From: Litoreibacter roseus
GTDB taxonomy: Bacteria > Pseudomonadota > Alphaproteobacteria > Rhodobacterales > Rhodobacteraceae
Assembly: GCF_009811795.1 (NCBI RefSeq)
Contig: NZ_BLJE01000001.1
Coordinates: forward strand, 1,178,001-1,242,000
Reading direction: 5' to 3'
DNA length: 64,000 nt
Position numbers and translations under genes: made by a program. The notes beneath the pieces are model-generated. The model worked only from the letters and a program-made list of their open reading frames with translations. It was not told the DNA's origin and made no database searches. Below, in pieces: positions 61,414 through 64,000 of this stretch; positions within the stretch are counted from its first letter, which is position 1, and the number at the start of each line of letters is the position of its first letter.

Positions 61414-61775
61414 AGCAGCGGATCCCCTTTCGGTTCTGCGACGCGCATCTCTTCGGAATTTAGGGTGCCGAGAGTTGTGTAGGCGCGGAAGATCAAAACG
61501 AGCGCGAATGCAAAAAGACCGAAGCCAATCACAATTGCCGTCAGCACCAGCGCTTGAGGTAGGGCATTTGCCGCGTCGGCTGCTGGTAGGTTGGCGCCTT
61601 CTGGGATCAGGGGAGGAACGCCCTCAGTCAAGCGGCCCCCGGTAAAGATGATTAGGTTGGCGGCGTTAGAGATCAGAACCAGCCCAAAGATGAAACGCAG
61701 CACGTTTCGCGCCAGCATCAAGTAGACGGCGGCGGCAACAAGCGCGCCGATGGCGATCGCAAGTAGAGCTTCCAC
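61410..61775 (-). CDS. mnhC: Na+/H+ antiporter subunit C
   Basis: A 121-residue, three-TM homologue of complex I NuoK. The core is YLMLARNVLRFIFGLVLISNAANLIIF, then ALVLTAIVIGFGLFAFALVLI with the conserved LTAIVI. I start at the GTG at 61775, one base after the mnhB stop, because the family begins MEALLAIAIG there; a longer frame from an ATG at 61799 would overlap mnhB by 23 bases and adds eight non-family residues. Confidence 0.93.
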   Translation of the reverse strand: MEALLAIAIGALVAAAVYLMLARNVLRFIFGLVLISNAANLIIFTGGRLTEGVPPLIPEGANLPAADAANALPQALVLTAIVIGFGLFAFALVLIFRAYTTLGTLNSEEMRVAEPKGDPLL

Positions 61776-61776
61776 C

Positions 61777-62196
61777 TTAGATTTCCTCTTCCATGGCAAA
61801 CACGAGGGTCAGGATTGCCCCGAAGACAACCAGGTAGACCCCGATGTCAAAGACCAGCACCGTCGACAGAGGCAGGCCCTTGTCATCGCCTTCAGCACCG
61901 ATGAAGAGCCATTGGCCCGTGAACAGCGCATCACCGAAGGCCGCCGCGGCAAGGCCCGCAACAAGTGCGATGCCCAGACCGGCCATTGCGATGGTTTGTG
62001 GCATGATCCGAAGGGCCGCGCGCGCATCTGCCGTGCCACATCCGATCGCATAAAGCACAAAGCCGGTTGCGCCGATCAGACCGCCGATAAAGCCGCCCCC
62101 CGGCTCGTTGTGACCGCGTAGAAGCATATAGATGGAAAATAGCAGCAGGATGCCAACAACATAGCGACTGCCGATCCGCAGGATAATGGAGTTCAT
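61777..62196 (-). CDS. mnhB: Na+/H+ antiporter subunit B
   Basis: A 139-residue membrane protein with four TM segments, with start [20 protein letters not shown] and the MnhB signature [20 protein letters not shown]. The last TM ([20 protein letters not shown]) is also typical. The ATG at 62196 overlaps the mnhA stop (ATGA). MnhB is part of the NuoJ-like side of the complex. Confidence 0.95.
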   Translation of the reverse strand: MNSIILRIGSRYVVGILLLFSIYMLLRGHNEPGGGFIGGLIGATGFVLYAIGCGTADARAALRIMPQTIAMAGLGIALVAGLAAAAFGDALFTGQWLFIGAEGDDKGLPLSTVLVFDIGVYLVVFGAILTLVFAMEEEI

Positions 62197-64000
62197 TCGG
62201 ATTTCTCCTTCGCGGTCGTCCGCAGCAGCGCGTAGGCCGAGAGTGAGGCGATGACGACCACCGCGATCTCGCCAAAGGTGTCGAGTGCCCGGAAGTCCAC
62301 GAGGATAACATTTACAATGTTGCGCCCGAAAGCCTCCGGCCAGCTTGTGACTTCGAAATACTCGGTGAGGCGTAGATCAAGTGGTGTTGCCAGAACAGCA
62401 AGCAAAGTCAGCGTCACAACACCACCCACACCTATGGCAAGGACAGCGTCCCATGGCCTGTGGTCGCTTTCTCCTTGGGCATCCAAGAACGGCAGCCGCA
62501 GCATGGCAACGGCGACCAGCACAACGATAAGCGTCTCCACAAGCAACTGGGTGATAGCGACATCCGGTGCGCTGAAAATGATGAAGATCAGCGCCACGCC
62601 AATTCCAACCACGCCAAGGGCCGCAACAGCCGCGATGCGCGATCTGGTGGTGGCGGCGATCAGGGTGCCAACCGTGATCAGTGCCACAACAGCCCAGTTG
62701 CGCAAGGCAATCCCTGTGAGATCAGGCAGGACGTTCCCTATGCCACGGACCAGCATCGTGCCGCCCAGACCAACCAGCACAGTGGCAAAGGTGATGAAGA
62801 TATACTGACGCAGGACCCCCGATTGCAGATATTTCGTCTGCCACCACGCAAAGGCTTTAAGCCCGGAAAGAAATGCGTCCCACCCCCGGTCGAAATTCGG
62901 GGCCGCGTTGTCGGCGCGGATCAGGAGGTTTCTTAACGGGCGGTGAATTACATAGATCAGAAGACCCAAAACGAACGTCGCGATGCTGAGGAAGAGCGGA
63001 AGGTTCACGCCTGCCCAAAGTTTTAGCTCCTTGGCATCTGTCGGATCCCCCAGGAAGGTCGCAACCGTCGGATTTACCAGTGGAACCTGTAGCAAATCAG
63101 GGTTGATGCCGAAGATCGCCCCGGCAGCGGCCAGAAGAACAGGACCGGCCAGCATTTGCCAGGGCGCTTCGCGTGGTGTGCGTGGCAGCTCGCTGTCGGT
63201 TTTGCGCCAGAAGGGACGAAATGCCACGACGCCCGCGACCGCCAGCATCAGAGCGTTGGCAAGAAGGACTGCGCCCGCCACGAAAACCGGCTCTGATGCG
63301 ACGGCAAGAGCTCCTGCGTATTTCAGTTCTTTGCCGATGAAGCCCAGAAACGGCGGAAAGCCTGCCATCGACAAAGCTGCGATGGCTGCTGCGATGGCTG
63401 TGACCGGCATGACCCGCCCCAGACCACCCAGAATCTCGGCCTCTCGCGTGCCGGTTGCATGGTCGATACACCCCACGACAAGGAACAGCGCCGCTTTGTA
63501 AAGCGAATGGACGATCAAGAAAGTCACAAATGCGGTGATCGCGTAGCTCGAGGTTTGGCCCAGGAAGAGAGTAAGCGTGCCAAGCGCCATCAGCGTTGTA
63601 TAGGCCAGCGCTTGTTTCAGATCGGTTTGACGCAAGGCCAGAAAGCTTGCGAAGACGGCGGTCACAGCACCAAAGATTGTCAGCGTCCAAAGCCACACAT
63701 CTGTGCCGGAAAACGCGGGATGCATACGGGCCAGAAGATAAACGCCCGCTTTGACCATCGTCGCAGAATGAAGGAACGCGCTGACCGGCGTGGGCGCCGC
63801 CATCGCATTTGGCAGCCAGAAATGAAACGGAAACTGTGCGGATTTGGTGAATGCACCTGCCAGAAGAAGGATCAGGATTGGTAGGTACATTTCATGGGCC
63901 CGGATCTCGTCACCTTTGGCAAGAATCTCGGATATCTCGAAGGTGCCCGCGGATATACCCAGCAAAATGAGCCCGGCCAGAAGGGCCAAGGCACCGGCGC
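62193..64000 (-). CDS. mnhA: Na+/H+ antiporter subunit A, N-terminus cut by the window edge
   Basis: Large MrpA subunit, open to the right edge; 602 residues are visible from the C-terminal side. The NuoL-like proton-pumping part shows [33 protein letters not shown], then [18 protein letters not shown]. The later region has the extra DUF4040/MnhB-N type domain unique to MrpA ([36 protein letters not shown]). It exchanges Na+ for H+ with the other six subunits. The start codon is out of view. It is the first gene of the mnhABCDEFG operon. Confidence 0.95.
   Translation of the reverse strand, partial: AGALALLAGLILLGISAGTFEISEILAKGDEIRAHEMYLPILILLLAGAFTKSAQFPFHFWLPNAMAAPTPVSAFLHSATMVKAGVYLLARMHPAFSGTDVWLWTLTIFGAVTAVFASFLALRQTDLKQALAYTTLMALGTLTLFLGQTSSYAITAFVTFLIVHSLYKAALFLVVGCIDHATGTREAEILGGLGRVMPVTAIAAAIAALSMAGFPPFLGFIGKELKYAGALAVASEPVFVAGAVLLANALMLAVAGVVAFRPFWRKTDSELPRTPREAPWQMLAGPVLLAAAGAIFGINPDLLQVPLVNPTVATFLGDPTDAKELKLWAGVNLPLFLSIATFVLGLLIYVIHRPLRNLLIRADNAAPNFDRGWDAFLSGLKAFAWWQTKYLQSGVLRQYIFITFATVLVGLGGTMLVRGIGNVLPDLTGIALRNWAVVALITVGTLIAATTRSRIAAVAALGVVGIGVALIFIIFSAPDVAITQLLVETLIVVLVAVAMLRLPFLDAQGESDHRPWDAVLAIGVGGVVTLTLLAVLATPLDLRLTEYFEVTSWPEAFGRNIVNVILVDFRALDTFGEIAVVVIASLSAYALLRTTAKEKSE

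Overview
The window reads as chromosomal DNA of a marine alphaproteobacterium of the Rhodobacteraceae (Roseobacter group). Support for this comes from several places: a split B12 methionine synthase, an ATP synthase zeta inhibitor (DUF1476), a TRAP transporter operon, two proteins with a VPLPA/PEP-CTERM-like C-terminal sorting signal, a bacterial voltage-gated Na+ channel with a TLESWSM filter, and LexA boxes of the alphaproteobacterial form GTTC-N7-GTTC. Genes are dense, with many 1-20 bp overlaps. I saw no rRNA, tRNA, insertion sequence, prophage or CRISPR array. The assignment to a group is an inference from gene content.

Layout. 1-3.0 kb: end of purM, then purN, rnd, a small lipoprotein and sufE. 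3.0-7.05 kb: parts of a split methionine synthase (corrinoid protein and homocysteine methyltransferase) with a DUF1638 protein and a small membrane protein, plus a PA0069-type radical SAM gene behind a LexA box. 7.1-9.4 kb: an MprF-like aminoacyl-lipid synthase and the ATPase zeta subunit. 9.6-12.4 kb: purC, purS, a zinc alcohol dehydrogenase and purQ. 12.4-15.6 kb: a DctB/DctD-like two-component pair whose regulator lacks the GAFTGA loop. 15.8-22.9 kb: an MFS transporter, rne with a long hairpin-rich leader, an M48/TPR protease and an aminotransferase. 23-30.7 kb: PBP1A, prfB, an MFS exporter, bactofilin, an M23 peptidase and bcp. 30.9-38.9 kb: a giant AsmA/YhdP-like protein, queA, MFS, DUF924 and a stand-alone lpdA behind a perfect 20-bp palindrome.

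39-48 kb: two CTERM proteins, MFS, uvrA behind a combined LexA/CtrA-like site, two GNATs, a hydrolase-OsmC fusion and an MBL-fold enzyme. 47.8-56.5 kb holds the most interesting unit: an RpiR-type regulator divergent from a seven-gene catabolic operon (N-formylglutamate amidohydrolase-like enzyme, TRAP QM and P components, a glutamine-synthetase-like ligase, an aldehyde dehydrogenase and an Fe alcohol dehydrogenase). Together they could import an amino alcohol, gamma-glutamylate it, oxidise it in two steps and release the product with an amidohydrolase. This pathway is my inference; the gene families are clear. 56.6-64 kb: hemN, then, on the minus strand, the Mrp/Mnh Na+/H+ antiporter operon (A partial, B to G) ending in the Na+ channel gene, a sodium-handling unit.
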